Assembly (NCBI GenBank): GCA_016192075.1
Contig: JACPUU010000021.1
Coordinates: 124,001 to 188,000 of the forward strand
Reading direction: 5' to 3'
Length of the DNA stretch: 64,000 nucleotides
DNA from: Bacteroidota bacterium
GTDB taxonomy: Bacteria > Bacteroidota > Bacteroidia > Flavobacteriales_D > Crocinitomicaceae
Below, in pieces: positions 17,282 to 27,321 of the stretch. Every line of letters starts with the position of its first letter. Positions within the stretch are counted from its first letter, which is position 1. Below the pieces are notes generated by a model. The model did not search any database. It worked only from the letters and a program-made list of their open reading frames with translations, and was not told where the DNA came from. Made by a program: the position numbers and the translations under genes.

Positions 17282-18124
17282 ATGTCTACCCCCAAACGAA
17301 TAAAACGAACGCTTTTGCTTGCCATGTTGTTTCTGACGCCAGGCATACACGCGCAGATTTTTGCGCTAAAAAAAACCTACACCGGATCACATTACGCCTT
17401 CTCTCATTTTGACCCAACAGGCATTAACCAGTTTGTTGTTCAGTTCAATGAAATGTGGAGTGACGCTATTCAAACCGGTTTTCACCAGTATGACGGCAGT
17501 GAACTGGGACAAACATTTACCACCAGCGGTTTGCGTTTTATCTGGGGCCAAAACAGCATGAAATGGACAGCCAGTTCAGACTATGCATTTGGCGCCGGAA
17601 AAGATAAAAACGAAGTTGTTTTCAATAACGGCATGACACAACTCATGACCTTAAAATCAACCTGCAACCAGATTAATAACACGTTTGGAATTACGCTGAA
17701 CGAAGAAAAATTGTGGCTTGAAGCGCTCTACTGCACCAACCTGGGTAAAGTACTCATTGAATATTCTACCCTGCAGCCAAATGGTGTAGAAAGTTTTGGA
17801 ACCGAGTATAAGCTCAACGGACTTTATACCGGTACGTTGAAAACCATGCAGTTTGGTGTGCAGACAAGTTACAAATACAAAAAATACGTGTTTTACGCAC
17901 GCGCCATGATACCTACCGTTGTGCTGGGACCTGACAAATCAGCGCGCGGGCTGGTAGATGCACAAAGCAGCCAGGCTGATCCGCGCGATTTTCCGTCCAA
18001 CTACAACACGTATGTAAATGACCCGCAGGGACATGTTTCACGACTGGAAAACCTGCAAACCACCAACTTTAAAGGTTACTCTTACGGATTTGGAATGTTT
18101 TACTTAATAGGCAAAGACAAATGA
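17282..18124 (+). CDS. Predicted outer-membrane/secreted protein of unknown function
   Basis: A 280-residue protein with a signal peptide (cleavage probably after GIHAQ) and alternating aromatic strands (YAFSHFDPTG, LRFIWGQNSMKWTASS, YKYKKYVFYARAMIP) that suggest a small beta-barrel. It matches no named family that I recognise. It overlaps the following lipoprotein gene by 4 nt (ATGA), so the two are co-translated and may act together at the outer membrane. Confidence 0.7.
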   Translation: MSTPKRIKRTLLLAMLFLTPGIHAQIFALKKTYTGSHYAFSHFDPTGINQFVVQFNEMWSDAIQTGFHQYDGSELGQTFTTSGLRFIWGQNSMKWTASSDYAFGAGKDKNEVVFNNGMTQLMTLKSTCNQINNTFGITLNEEKLWLEALYCTNLGKVLIEYSTLQPNGVESFGTEYKLNGLYTGTLKTMQFGVQTSYKYKKYVFYARAMIPTVVLGPDKSARGLVDAQSSQADPRDFPSNYNTYVNDPQGHVSRLENLQTTNFKGYSYGFGMFYLIGKDK

Positions 18125-18630
18125 TACCATTTAAAAAATTTACCGCAATTGTTTTGTTCAGTGCCCTGCTTTTTACAGCATGCAACAAAGAAAAAAAACT
18201 CATGGAGGGCTTAATTGGCAATTGGAATATTGAGGAATCAGAAAGAGCTTATTTGCACGGTGATGGTTCTGAAGAAATCTATGAAACCCTTACCAATGCC
18301 GGTAAACTGATTATTTCAGAAGATGCTGAAAACCCGTCTGAAACCAGCAAACACTATAAACTGACCTTTATTGACAGTGCGCAGGATACGCTGGAGGCCG
18401 AGGATATGTTAATTACCGATGAAAAAAACAAACGCATTATTTTACTGCATGCATTGAATGATTCAACGGCACAAACCAACATGGTGTGGACCATTGAAAA
18501 AGAAAAAAAGAATCAACAGGTATGGTCACTTTATGGTACTGATTCTACCTTCTTTTATCCGGCTGAAATGAATAACCCCGGTGCTGCTACCAATTCACTG
18601 GTATGGCGAATAAAACTGAAAAGAGAGTGA
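18121..18630 (+). CDS. Lipocalin-like lipoprotein of unknown function
   Basis: A 169-residue lipoprotein (lipobox FTAC at Cys21). After the anchor it begins with LIGNWNIEESERAY, a 'G-x-W' start typical of lipocalin-like domains in Bacteroidota, followed by beta strands (KLIISEDAEN, MVWTIEKEKKNQQVWSLYG). It is translationally coupled to the predicted outer-membrane protein upstream. Function unknown. Confidence 0.75.
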   Translation: MIPFKKFTAIVLFSALLFTACNKEKKLMEGLIGNWNIEESERAYLHGDGSEEIYETLTNAGKLIISEDAENPSETSKHYKLTFIDSAQDTLEAEDMLITDEKNKRIILLHALNDSTAQTNMVWTIEKEKKNQQVWSLYGTDSTFFYPAEMNNPGAATNSLVWRIKLKRE

Positions 18631-18684
18631 AGCAATGAGGACATTCATTGTAGATGCTGTGAACTATTCCTTACACGGCATTTT

Positions 18685-19095
18685 TTAGTTCAGCTTACCG
18701 TCAAAAATATACGTGGCGTTAGTTCCTGATGCCTCTCCCGAAATAAAACCTTCAGTAATTGCAATGGTCCAGGTCAGCGTTTCACCGGTAGAAGAAACTG
18801 CCGTTGCTGAAAAGTAATAGGTTGTCAAACCATCTGTATCCTCCGCTTCAACGGTATAAGCAGCATCAGCAAATCCGTTTTTTTTCGAAAAACCGGAAGT
18901 TACTTTTCCCGCCTGAAATTGAATTTCGTCTGACCAGGTTTCAATCTCTCCCTCCTCATTTTCAATCTCTACCGTGACACTGTAAATTTTACCGTCAAAT
19001 GACAGTTGCTGAGCGGTAGCCGCTGATGTAAATACAATGCCAAAAAGAATACTGCAAAGCAACACATGACCAAAAATACGTATCGGATGTTTCAT
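18685..19095 (-). CDS. Small secreted protein of unknown function
   Basis: A 136-residue protein with a signal peptide (cleavage probably after SAATA) followed by a beta-rich domain (FDGKIYSVTVEIENEEGEIE, TEGFISGEASGTNATYIFDG). It is acidic, with no cysteine in the mature part and no known family. It is third in an operon after the CotH-type protein and a lipoprotein, starting 28 nt after the latter's stop. Confidence 0.65.
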   Translation of the reverse strand: MKHPIRIFGHVLLCSILFGIVFTSAATAQQLSFDGKIYSVTVEIENEEGEIETWSDEIQFQAGKVTSGFSKKNGFADAAYTVEAEDTDGLTTYYFSATAVSSTGETLTWTIAITEGFISGEASGTNATYIFDGKLN

Positions 19096-19123
19096 TTTTT
19101 TGCGCTTACCACGTGTTTTTAAA

Positions 19124-19885
19124 TTAATAAATCAACTGCAAATCGGCAGCCTGCTGAACAGATTTGTTTTCGTCAATGGTTACGCTGATTGCGCTTTTAA
19201 CGGTCTCCGTTGGACTCAGAGTGTCTTGTGAAACAACATAAACGGTATAGCTTCCTTTAACCAGGTTGGTGAAAGAATAATCACCGTCACCGCCGGTGCG
19301 TACCTCATCACCATAGCCGTCTGCATCCCCATAAACCAGGTAAACGCGAGCATCTGTATGCGGCATGGACGTACCAAAAAACTCATCTTCTCCCTGATCT
19401 GTCACATTGATTTCAAAAGCTGTGCTCATGTTGTTTGCATCTGGCACATGGCCCGCCGTTTTGTTGGTGAGCGTGAGAATGTCATTTTGAATGGCAACTG
19501 TAAAATCATTACCGGCAATGGCAGAAATGGCAGCAGCAGTATTGTTGGCAATATCCAGGTTGGAATCACTGTAATTAAACGTTACCTCAATACCGGTTCT
19601 CCCCTCCAGGTATGGGTTTCCGTCCGAAATCCAGGTTGGATTACCATACCAGATGTAATAATACGTTTCACCAACCGGGGCATTGAGAATCCAAAAATCA
19701 CCGTGTTCCAGTTCAGATCCGGGACTCATAATAACCTCAGTAATTTCATTTTTTGCCGGCTCAAATTCACGCCCCATTACCGTGCCTCGAATGGTTGACG
19801 TACCGCCCGGGCCTTCTGTTTTATTACACGCTGTAAACGCTATTAGCGCAACAGTTAAAACCGGAAAAAGCTGTTGTATTTTCAT
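19124..19885 (-). CDS. Lipoprotein with carboxypeptidase-regulatory-like domain
   Basis: A 253-residue lipoprotein (lipobox FTAC at Cys20). It opens with STIRGTVMGREFEP and ends with GGDGDYSFTNLVKGSYTVYVVSQD, the strand pattern of CarboxypepD_reg/SpaA-like beta-sandwiches that serve as extracellular spacers or binding modules. The middle (about 60-170) is beta-rich and unassigned. The start codon is 9 nt after the CotH-type gene's stop, so they share a transcript. Confidence 0.75.
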   Translation of the reverse strand: MKIQQLFPVLTVALIAFTACNKTEGPGGTSTIRGTVMGREFEPAKNEITEVIMSPGSELEHGDFWILNAPVGETYYYIWYGNPTWISDGNPYLEGRTGIEVTFNYSDSNLDIANNTAAAISAIAGNDFTVAIQNDILTLTNKTAGHVPDANNMSTAFEINVTDQGEDEFFGTSMPHTDARVYLVYGDADGYGDEVRTGGDGDYSFTNLVKGSYTVYVVSQDTLSPTETVKSAISVTIDENKSVQQAADLQLIY

Positions 19886-19894
19886 TTCAAAAAC

Positions 19895-22099
19895 TTACAT
19901 TTTAATAAACCGTGCTGATCCAATTTTTGCATCTGAATTTTGCAGTTCAACAAAATAAACCCCGGCCGCATAGGCAGAAACATCGAGTGACCAGGAACCG
20001 CTGTTTTCAATACGTTCCTCTTTAATCACAACACCGTCAGCACTCATTATACGCACCGTTGCCGCTGAAACCTGGTCAGGAATGATAATGGTTAATTTCT
20101 CAGCAACCGGGTTGGGATAAACCGTTAACTGAACCTGCGAAAATGTTTCAAAACTCAAATCAGCACAAGAACCAAACATGTTTGCATCCATCCAGTCGAG
20201 CCGTTGTGTTGTCCAGTCTTTCAGGTATTGAATTTCTTCAGCGTAGGTTGCACCCACAAAATTATTCGGCCACAGGTAAACGCCTAACACGGGCCATTTA
20301 ACGTAGTTGCGCTGCTGTGCATCATCCAGGTAAAGGGCCATGGTATCAATGTAATTCATCAGGCTGTCTGTGTTCAGCACATCTTGCCGCAACTCCTGCC
20401 AGCGACAGTTTACTGCGTGTGCATATTCAGGATCCTGTAGCAGCCTGTCCCACCAGAAAGGGTTTTGCAAACCGCCGCCGCCGCCACAAACGGAGTTGAA
20501 ATAAATTTCCCAGCCGGTTGTTAAACCGCCTTCACAATAATCGGCGTTGCCCCAGGCCAGGTTAAAATCCCACAGGGGCCCGGCAACCAATTCACCACCC
20601 TCACTCAGGCGTTCTTTGTATAAAAAAGTGCTGATACGATAGCCGTCTACATTTTTGGAAATTTCATTCACCAGCATAAAATCAATAAATGACATTTCAT
20701 CGATATAAGGTGCATATCCCAAAACCGAGTCAGCGAAATCTGGTCCGGCAAGGGCATCTTCCCAATCTGTCACATACTGCTCAATGTATTGCAGCTGCAG
20801 CGGGTGCAGGGTATCTAGTTCAGGATCGTGCAACTGGTAGTCAATTGGTCCCCAACCCGGCGAAGCACAGGTGTAAGGAGAGGTCCAGGCCACCACACCA
20901 CCCGCCGTCGTTTTGTCTACTTTGATAATGTATCCGCCGGTGAGTTCATTGCCAAGTGTGTCGTTGTAATTTAACGGATCAATGTCAACCCTGCCGGGAT
21001 TTTGTTTGATGCGTTCCATAAACACATAAACGCCCTGGTACTCACCATTCAAAATAACTTCACACATTTGTGTGCGGGGCGCATAATGTCCCGTTTCATT
21101 TCCAATCTTATAGGTGAGCACATTCCTGATCAAAGCCTTGTCATTATAGGGGGCATACAAAATCCAGTCATTGTCTGACGGCCAGTCAAAAATTGACGCG
21201 TTGTAATTAATTTCAGGTGATGGTCCACGGGTTTCAAGCCCGTATGATTTCATAGGGAAACCGCCACTGGATGAGCCCCGGGTTTCAATACCTATTTCAC
21301 CATAAAATTCGTTGAACGGATCTGTTATTGAATTTAACTGATCAGGACCATTGTAAATAATACCCATGGTTGCATCTATTTTGGGTTCATCCGGAATACC
21401 AACACCAGAGGTATTGATCACAACAATGGGCAAATTGGTTGTTGTAAGTTCAACCGGTGGATTAAACCATGTGGGAACAGGACCATAATCTGCCGATGTG
21501 TTATTGATGCCCAGGTGCAAAAAAACGCGTGATGATAAATCACTGGACCCGGCAGATTGATTATGCGTCTGCACGCACAATACATTGGTTCCGTTTTGCA
21601 GATACGCAGCAACAAATGCCTGATCCAATATCAGCTGGAGCGGGTAACCACCCTGGTACATTTCAGCTTCATGCAGCGCTGATGCAAGGTCATTGTAAGC
21701 CGGCTGACCAGTGCCCGCCATTTCAGAACGGGCAAATTCAACCCCGTTCAGGTACGCTACAAAACCATCATCGTAATCAATATTGAAAACCATTTTTTCA
21801 ATGGCGCTAACATCTGTCACTGAAAATTGTATGCGTTGAAAAACGGATACAGTGCCGCCCGGTAAGGTGGTATTATCATCTGCATCACCCATACCAAATC
21901 CACCGGGCCCGGTAAGCCAGGCGGCATCATTAAACGCAGGTGTAATCCAGGATGAAGAAACGGCCGAGGCAGGGACCAGGTATTTCCAGGTGTCATTTTC
22001 GTAAACAGCGGTTTCCCAATGATCTACCTGGCTGTGTGCCGGATAAATTAAAAACAGGCTGACAAGAGCCGGCAAAACCGATTTACCAATACCTTTCAA
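19895..22099 (-). CDS. Secreted CotH-kinase family protein with T9SS sorting domain
   Basis: A 734-residue protein: signal peptide, an N-terminal beta-sandwich (about 25-200, WKYLVPASAVSS to VLCVQTHNQSAG), then a CotH kinase domain (about 215-610). The latter shows IETRGSSSGGFPMKSYGLE, NDKALIRNVLTYKIG, LNGEYQGVYVFMERIK, GGYIIKVDK and the active-site-like GPLWDFNLAWGN. CotH proteins are atypical secreted kinases acting on proteins. The C-terminus is a T9SS sorting module (VYPNPVAEKLTI, GVYFVELQN). It leads a three-gene operon. A one-mismatch -7 element (TATCTTTC) lies at 22124-22117. Confidence 0.9.
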   Translation of the reverse strand: MKGIGKSVLPALVSLFLIYPAHSQVDHWETAVYENDTWKYLVPASAVSSSWITPAFNDAAWLTGPGGFGMGDADDNTTLPGGTVSVFQRIQFSVTDVSAIEKMVFNIDYDDGFVAYLNGVEFARSEMAGTGQPAYNDLASALHEAEMYQGGYPLQLILDQAFVAAYLQNGTNVLCVQTHNQSAGSSDLSSRVFLHLGINNTSADYGPVPTWFNPPVELTTTNLPIVVINTSGVGIPDEPKIDATMGIIYNGPDQLNSITDPFNEFYGEIGIETRGSSSGGFPMKSYGLETRGPSPEINYNASIFDWPSDNDWILYAPYNDKALIRNVLTYKIGNETGHYAPRTQMCEVILNGEYQGVYVFMERIKQNPGRVDIDPLNYNDTLGNELTGGYIIKVDKTTAGGVVAWTSPYTCASPGWGPIDYQLHDPELDTLHPLQLQYIEQYVTDWEDALAGPDFADSVLGYAPYIDEMSFIDFMLVNEISKNVDGYRISTFLYKERLSEGGELVAGPLWDFNLAWGNADYCEGGLTTGWEIYFNSVCGGGGGLQNPFWWDRLLQDPEYAHAVNCRWQELRQDVLNTDSLMNYIDTMALYLDDAQQRNYVKWPVLGVYLWPNNFVGATYAEEIQYLKDWTTQRLDWMDANMFGSCADLSFETFSQVQLTVYPNPVAEKLTIIIPDQVSAATVRIMSADGVVIKEERIENSGSWSLDVSAYAAGVYFVELQNSDAKIGSARFIKM

Positions 22100-22173
22100 A
22101 ATGAGTAAGCTGAACCGAAAGATACAAAATAGTTTTCATGTTAAGCCAATGTTAACTCAGAAAAGCACGGGCT

Positions 22174-25100
22174 TTAATTTTCTACTTTCAGAGCGAACAG
22201 CAGAATGTCATCCAATTGCTCCAGATCACCTTTCCAGTTATCAAGGTGTTTTTCCATTTGCGGCAGTTGTTCTTCAACGGGCAGGTGTGCAATGGTCAAT
22301 AAAAAATTCACCAGGTTGGCATGCTTTAATTTGCCGCCTTTAGGGCCTCCAAACTGATCAGGATAGCCGTCAGTAAAAAAGTAAAGCATGTCATTTTTTT
22401 GAAGTTCAATCTGATGCGGTTGAAACGGATCTGTCAAAAATCCACCGCCGATAGGCATTTTATCAGCAGGCTGATACGTTGCCTTACCATTGCGTATCAA
22501 CACCGGGTGATTTTGAGCAGATGAATAGGTAATGGTTCTTTTTTCAATATCATACCGCATCAGCGTACCATCCATTCCATCTTTGGCGGCATCAACCGCC
22601 AGGTTTTCTATTAATTTCATGCGCACATAATCGAGCACAATGTTGGGTGATTCTATTTTTTTCTCTACCACCGCTTCATACAAATACCTTATGTTCAGCA
22701 AACTCATAAATGCCCCGGGAACGCCGTGACCCGTGCTGTCACAAATAGCCAGAAAAAACGCATCATTGGTTTTTGCTGCCCAATAAAAATCACCGCTTAC
22801 AATGTCTTTGGGTTTAAAGAAAATAACGTGCGGCGGTAAATTGGCTTCAAGCAAATCACGGTGTGCAAGCAGTGAATCCTGAATGCCTTTTGCATAATTA
22901 ATACTGTCTGTCAATTCCTTGTTTTTTACTTCAATAATACCTTTCTGCCGTTCAATTTCATGCACCTTTTCATTTACCTGGTGGGTGCGTATTTCCACTG
23001 CCTCTTTCAATTTTATTTTTGCCCGTTTCAGGTTGCGTTCACGCCAGGTTATATACCCAAAAATCAACCCCAATCCAACGGCAACCTCAAGTAAAATAAA
23101 CCACCATTTGAGCCAGAAGGGTTTGTCAATAAAAAACGGCACTGACAAGGTATTACTCATGTTATCATACCCGTCAACGCAACGCACCTGGAATTCATAA
23201 TCACCCGGCTGAAGGTTGGTGTACGATGCTTTATTCTGGCTGCTGGTACTGATCCAGGAAGAGTCAAGCCCAATGAGCCGGTACTGGTAGGTTTTACCCC
23301 CGCTGGCATACAGTAAATCAGACCCAAACTCAATGGTAATAAAATTTTCATTCCACATCAGACTGGGTTTTGACACACAAAATTCCTGCTCACGCTGCTG
23401 TGACAAAGTGTCTTTTCCAATAACAATTTCAGAGATGTACATTTTTGGCGGGCGCGTGTGAAAAATGATTCGCCGCGGATCAAACATCAGCAAACCGTCG
23501 TTGGCCGGAATTATTACCTCTTCACGGTTGTGTTTACGAATAAACCGGTCACTGAAACCGCCCGCATCAAAATCATGGCGCTTGTCAAACCGAAACGTTT
23601 CTTTGGTATTGGGGTTATACCGTATCAGATCTGTGTTTAACGCTATCCACAAAACACCCTGCTGATCGCGTGCCAGGCAGCGCACTACATCTGTCTCACC
23701 CAGGTTCAGATCAGGCTGAATGTTGACCGTTTCACCGGTTTTATAATCAAATGCATAAACACCGTTTTCTGTTCGCAGCCAGCTGATTCCAAAATTGTCA
23801 ATGTGCAAAAGACGGATCACGGAATCCGGAAAATTCTGATACGGCTGAAGGTAACTGTATGTTTTTAATTCATTCTTTTCTGAATTATAAATCATGAATG
23901 AATTGGTGTTGTAACGCAAATAGTAATTGACCGAATCTATGGCTTCAAAAACACCATACGCATCGGGTTCACCGGTGCGAATGTCTGTTGGCAGATAGAG
24001 AAAAGGTTCTTCTTTCAGTGTGCGTGTATCCAGCTTATTGATGCTTGAAATCACATCGGTGTGATTGGTATCTGTTACATTTTTATGCGCACCCAGCATC
24101 AGAATTTCATTTTCACCGTTATAGGCTGATGGTGAAAAACCCTCCAGCAATTCCATGGTAGAAAAATCAAGTTTACCGCTGGCTGTATAATACCGCACCA
24201 TTCCACAATACGTTCCAATGGCGTAACCATCTTTTACCTCATGCACAACACCAACGAAATTAGGATTGTTGTGATTGTATTTTTCCAGGGCGGGGTTTTG
24301 CGCCAGTGCCTTCAGAAATGGCTCTCTTATTTCAATACGTTTTACCTCGCCGGTTTCACTGTTGTAGACTGATATTCCATTTCCATGCGCCACAACAATG
24401 GCCGGTGATGTGTTGGAAACAATCATGTAATTAATTGCAAAAAGGCCCTGCGCGTTGTGCATCTTAGATGCCTGCAGGTAATCATTGGAAACAATTTTTA
24501 CCTGACCCTCGTTGGGGAAATAAACATCCAATCCGCCTGACCGGGTAGCAACCCAGATATTACCATAAGGGTCTTTATCCACATCACGGATAATGTTGCC
24601 GCTGATGCTGGAATGGTTGTACAAATTTTTACGGAGATAAGCCACTGCTTTTTTCTCCAGGTCATACATCAGTATTCCGTCTACCTCTGTATAAAACCAT
24701 AAAACATGTTCATTCTCAGGTAAAAGCCCAAGCACATTATCAAACGTAATGTGCCCGTTTGAGGTCAGCAGATTTTTATCAAGCCCGGTAATGCGCAGAA
24801 TTGTTTTTTGCAGATGATCAACATAAAACAACCCGTTATAGGTGCCCACCCACCAATTGCCCTGCTCATCTGTTTCAACAAAATGTACAATGCGAAAAGC
24901 GTCTTTGATTTTTTGAATTTCAATCTCACTTTCAAAGGTGTATTCTGCTGTTTCAAACTTTGAAAAAGTTTTTGTTTCAGGATTAAACAAGGTCAGTGAA
25001 TTGTCATACCCATCACCCTCCCAGGTTGATAAAATAAGTGTTCCATCGGCGGTTTCTGTTATGCCGGTAACGTTGGTTGTCTGTAATGAGTGTGCATCAC

Positions 25101-25620
25101 CGGCAACAGGCATGTAGCGCGTAAATTTACCCGTTGCCCGGTCAAGCAGGTTCAGGCCACCGCCCCAGGTTCCAATCCAGAAATTGCCGGCGCTGTCTTC
25201 ATAAAAAGAAGAGGCCATAGCATCGGGAAAACTCTGTTCATCATTTTTGGAATGGGTAAAATGCGTGAACGTTTCAGTAACCGGATCAAAAAGGCTGATA
25301 TAACTGTCAACATAGGTGATCCACAGTTTATTTTGCTGGTCAAGGTAAAGGTAAAAAGGGCGTGCCGGCAACAAGCCTGATGAGTCAGCTGCAACACCGT
25401 AAAATTTACCCGAATGACCGTTGTAACACATCAGGCCTTTATCAGTAAGCGCCCATAACTGGCCAATGCTGTCAAACTCCATGGACTGAACAAATTCAGC
25501 CGGAAAACCATTGCTATGATTCAGGTGACGGAATGAATAATTAACCGAACCCTGGGCCAGGCCCAAAATTGGAAAAAGAAGGTAACAGTATAGAAGAATT
25601 GGGTTCAAATAGTTCTTCAT
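22174..25620 (-). CDS. Two-component-propeller sensor with SpoIIE/PP2C phosphatase output
   Basis: About 1148 residues. The ATG at 25620 begins a signal peptide (MKNYLNPILLYCYLLFPILG); a start nine codons earlier adds a second hydrophobic run and seems less likely. The periplasmic part is a Reg_prop beta-propeller (blades such as DSAGNFWIGTWGGGLNLLD) followed by a Y_Y_Y domain (YQYRLIGLDSSWIS, YEFQVRCVDGYDN). One transmembrane helix (FWLKWWFILLEVAVGLGLIF) leads to a coiled coil and a SpoIIE domain with FKPKDIVSGDFYW, CDSTGHGVPGAF, KDGMDGTL and FFTDGYPDQFGG. Metal-binding Asp residues are present. It should dephosphorylate an anti-sigma antagonist in response to an envelope signal; no partner is encoded here. 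Confidence 0.9.
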   Translation of the reverse strand: MKNYLNPILLYCYLLFPILGLAQGSVNYSFRHLNHSNGFPAEFVQSMEFDSIGQLWALTDKGLMCYNGHSGKFYGVAADSSGLLPARPFYLYLDQQNKLWITYVDSYISLFDPVTETFTHFTHSKNDEQSFPDAMASSFYEDSAGNFWIGTWGGGLNLLDRATGKFTRYMPVAGDAHSLQTTNVTGITETADGTLILSTWEGDGYDNSLTLFNPETKTFSKFETAEYTFESEIEIQKIKDAFRIVHFVETDEQGNWWVGTYNGLFYVDHLQKTILRITGLDKNLLTSNGHITFDNVLGLLPENEHVLWFYTEVDGILMYDLEKKAVAYLRKNLYNHSSISGNIIRDVDKDPYGNIWVATRSGGLDVYFPNEGQVKIVSNDYLQASKMHNAQGLFAINYMIVSNTSPAIVVAHGNGISVYNSETGEVKRIEIREPFLKALAQNPALEKYNHNNPNFVGVVHEVKDGYAIGTYCGMVRYYTASGKLDFSTMELLEGFSPSAYNGENEILMLGAHKNVTDTNHTDVISSINKLDTRTLKEEPFLYLPTDIRTGEPDAYGVFEAIDSVNYYLRYNTNSFMIYNSEKNELKTYSYLQPYQNFPDSVIRLLHIDNFGISWLRTENGVYAFDYKTGETVNIQPDLNLGETDVVRCLARDQQGVLWIALNTDLIRYNPNTKETFRFDKRHDFDAGGFSDRFIRKHNREEVIIPANDGLLMFDPRRIIFHTRPPKMYISEIVIGKDTLSQQREQEFCVSKPSLMWNENFITIEFGSDLLYASGGKTYQYRLIGLDSSWISTSSQNKASYTNLQPGDYEFQVRCVDGYDNMSNTLSVPFFIDKPFWLKWWFILLEVAVGLGLIFGYITWRERNLKRAKIKLKEAVEIRTHQVNEKVHEIERQKGIIEVKNKELTDSINYAKGIQDSLLAHRDLLEANLPPHVIFFKPKDIVSGDFYWAAKTNDAFFLAICDSTGHGVPGAFMSLLNIRYLYEAVVEKKIESPNIVLDYVRMKLIENLAVDAAKDGMDGTLMRYDIEKRTITYSSAQNHPVLIRNGKATYQPADKMPIGGGFLTDPFQPHQIELQKNDMLYFFTDGYPDQFGGPKGGKLKHANLVNFLLTIAHLPVEEQLPQMEKHLDNWKGDLEQLDDILLFALKVEN

Positions 25621-25769
25621 CGGAGTGAAGATAATAATGAATCCCATACAGCCGGGCTAAATCAGATTAATGCAACATTTTTGGCTATGAATGTGTTGAT
25701 TTAAACTCTGAATAAAATACCGGTAAAATTCACCCTGAAAAAAAAGCGGACACACGTGAAAGGTACTTT

Positions 25770-27257
25770 TTAAATCCGGATTCCGATTACCAGGATATCA
25801 TCTACCTGTTCATGATCACCGCGCCAGGTTTCAATAGCTTCATCCAGTTTTTTCTCCTGCTCAGAAATGGGCAGCGTACTTACTTCTACAAGCAGCCGGT
25901 GAAATTTTTTCATCATGAATTTTTTACCCTGATCGCCGCCAAACTGATCTGCATACCCATCGGTAAAGAAATAACACATGTCACCTGAACGCACTTCTAT
26001 TTCATTGTTGGTGAAATTACCACGCTCCATACTTGCATTACCAATCGGGAATTTATTGGCCTTGTATTCAATCATCTCTCCGTCACGCACCATACAAAGA
26101 GCCCGGTAAGCCCCTGCGTATTGCAGCCGGTTTTTGTTTTTAAGATCAAAGCTGAGCAGGGCAATGTCCATGCCGTCACGGGTTTCACCATGCCGGCCAT
26201 CCTGTTTAAGTACGTTGGTAATTCCTTTGTGAAGGAGATCGAGTGCCTCAGCCGGATTTGTTACTTTGCGCTCACGCGTAATATGATTCAGCAGGTCATT
26301 GCCAATCATACTCATTAATGCACCCGGTACACCATGGCCGGTACAATCAGCCGCTGCAATCAACCCATGCCCCTCTACATTGGAGAAATAATAAAAATCT
26401 CCGCTGACAATGTCTTTTGGTTTGTAAAGAATAAAGCAATTGTCAAATACAGCAAAAATTTCTTCTTTGGGTGCAAGAATGGCTGACTGTATACGTTTGG
26501 CGTAATTGATACTGTCGAGAATGTCTTTGTTTTTTTGGGTGATAATCTGGTTTGATTCTTCAATTTTTCGTTTGGCTTCTTCATCGGCCCGGGCAATCTG
26601 GCGCACCAGGCGCAGCATCACAATAGCAATGAGTAAAAAAATGCCAAACGTAATAACCAGGTTTTTGAAAAGTTTGGCGTGCGCCTCAGCAATAAAAACA
26701 TCAAACATGGCATCCACCTCAACCATTGCCACCACGTTTCCCTTCGAATCTTTTACCGGCGCCAGGGCTGTTAACCAGGTACCAAATTCATCGGTGTACT
26801 GATGAATGACACCACCCGTTTTATAATAATCCAGAAATTCCTGGTCGTAATCTTCATACGGGTCTCTCACATAGGGTGAGTCCAGTGAATTCATGATATA
26901 ATCCATGGTCATGTCATCATTCAGAATCAGCGTGGCAATTTCAGATTCCAGGTGATTTGCCTCATGCGCATGTTTGAGCGGTTTCCACAATTCATAATAA
27001 ATGCTGTCATCGGTGTTAGATGTCAGCTGTCCCGGTTCTGAATAGCGGTTGGCAATGATCTGGTGCTTGTCTCCGTCAATTTGAAAAGCCACTGTATTGG
27101 CAATAGCCTCAAGCCGTTTCAGGGCATTTTTTTCAGCTTCATCCAAAAATGAAATATAGGTGTTGACAACAAAATACGTTGACAATACCAGAAGGCCGGT
27201 AAAAACTGTCAGTACAATTTTCTGACTGGGTTTAAGACGCTTGAAAAATTGAAACAT
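25770..27257 (-). CDS. Membrane sensor with SpoIIE/PP2C phosphatase domain
   Basis: About 495 residues. Start taken at 27257 (MFQFFKRLKPSQK, a typical basic lead to helix 1); an ATG 27 nt upstream is possible. Two transmembrane helices (about 14-35 and 215-235) enclose a periplasmic dCache/PAS-like sensor (TVAFQIDGDKHQII to VVAMVEVDAMFD). A coiled coil and DSINYAKRIQ linker lead to the phosphatase: YKPKDIVSGDFYYF, ADCTGHGVPGALMS, RDGMDIALLSFD, FFTDGYADQFGG. It lies 149 nt upstream of the propeller phosphatase on the same strand, so the two may respond together. Confidence 0.9.
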   Translation of the reverse strand: MFQFFKRLKPSQKIVLTVFTGLLVLSTYFVVNTYISFLDEAEKNALKRLEAIANTVAFQIDGDKHQIIANRYSEPGQLTSNTDDSIYYELWKPLKHAHEANHLESEIATLILNDDMTMDYIMNSLDSPYVRDPYEDYDQEFLDYYKTGGVIHQYTDEFGTWLTALAPVKDSKGNVVAMVEVDAMFDVFIAEAHAKLFKNLVITFGIFLLIAIVMLRLVRQIARADEEAKRKIEESNQIITQKNKDILDSINYAKRIQSAILAPKEEIFAVFDNCFILYKPKDIVSGDFYYFSNVEGHGLIAAADCTGHGVPGALMSMIGNDLLNHITRERKVTNPAEALDLLHKGITNVLKQDGRHGETRDGMDIALLSFDLKNKNRLQYAGAYRALCMVRDGEMIEYKANKFPIGNASMERGNFTNNEIEVRSGDMCYFFTDGYADQFGGDQGKKFMMKKFHRLLVEVSTLPISEQEKKLDEAIETWRGDHEQVDDILVIGIRI

Positions 27258-27321
27258 ACCACAGGTAAAAAGTCTCTTGTACAATGATAAGGAATTCTTT
27301 TATTATTTCTACTTTTCCGCC

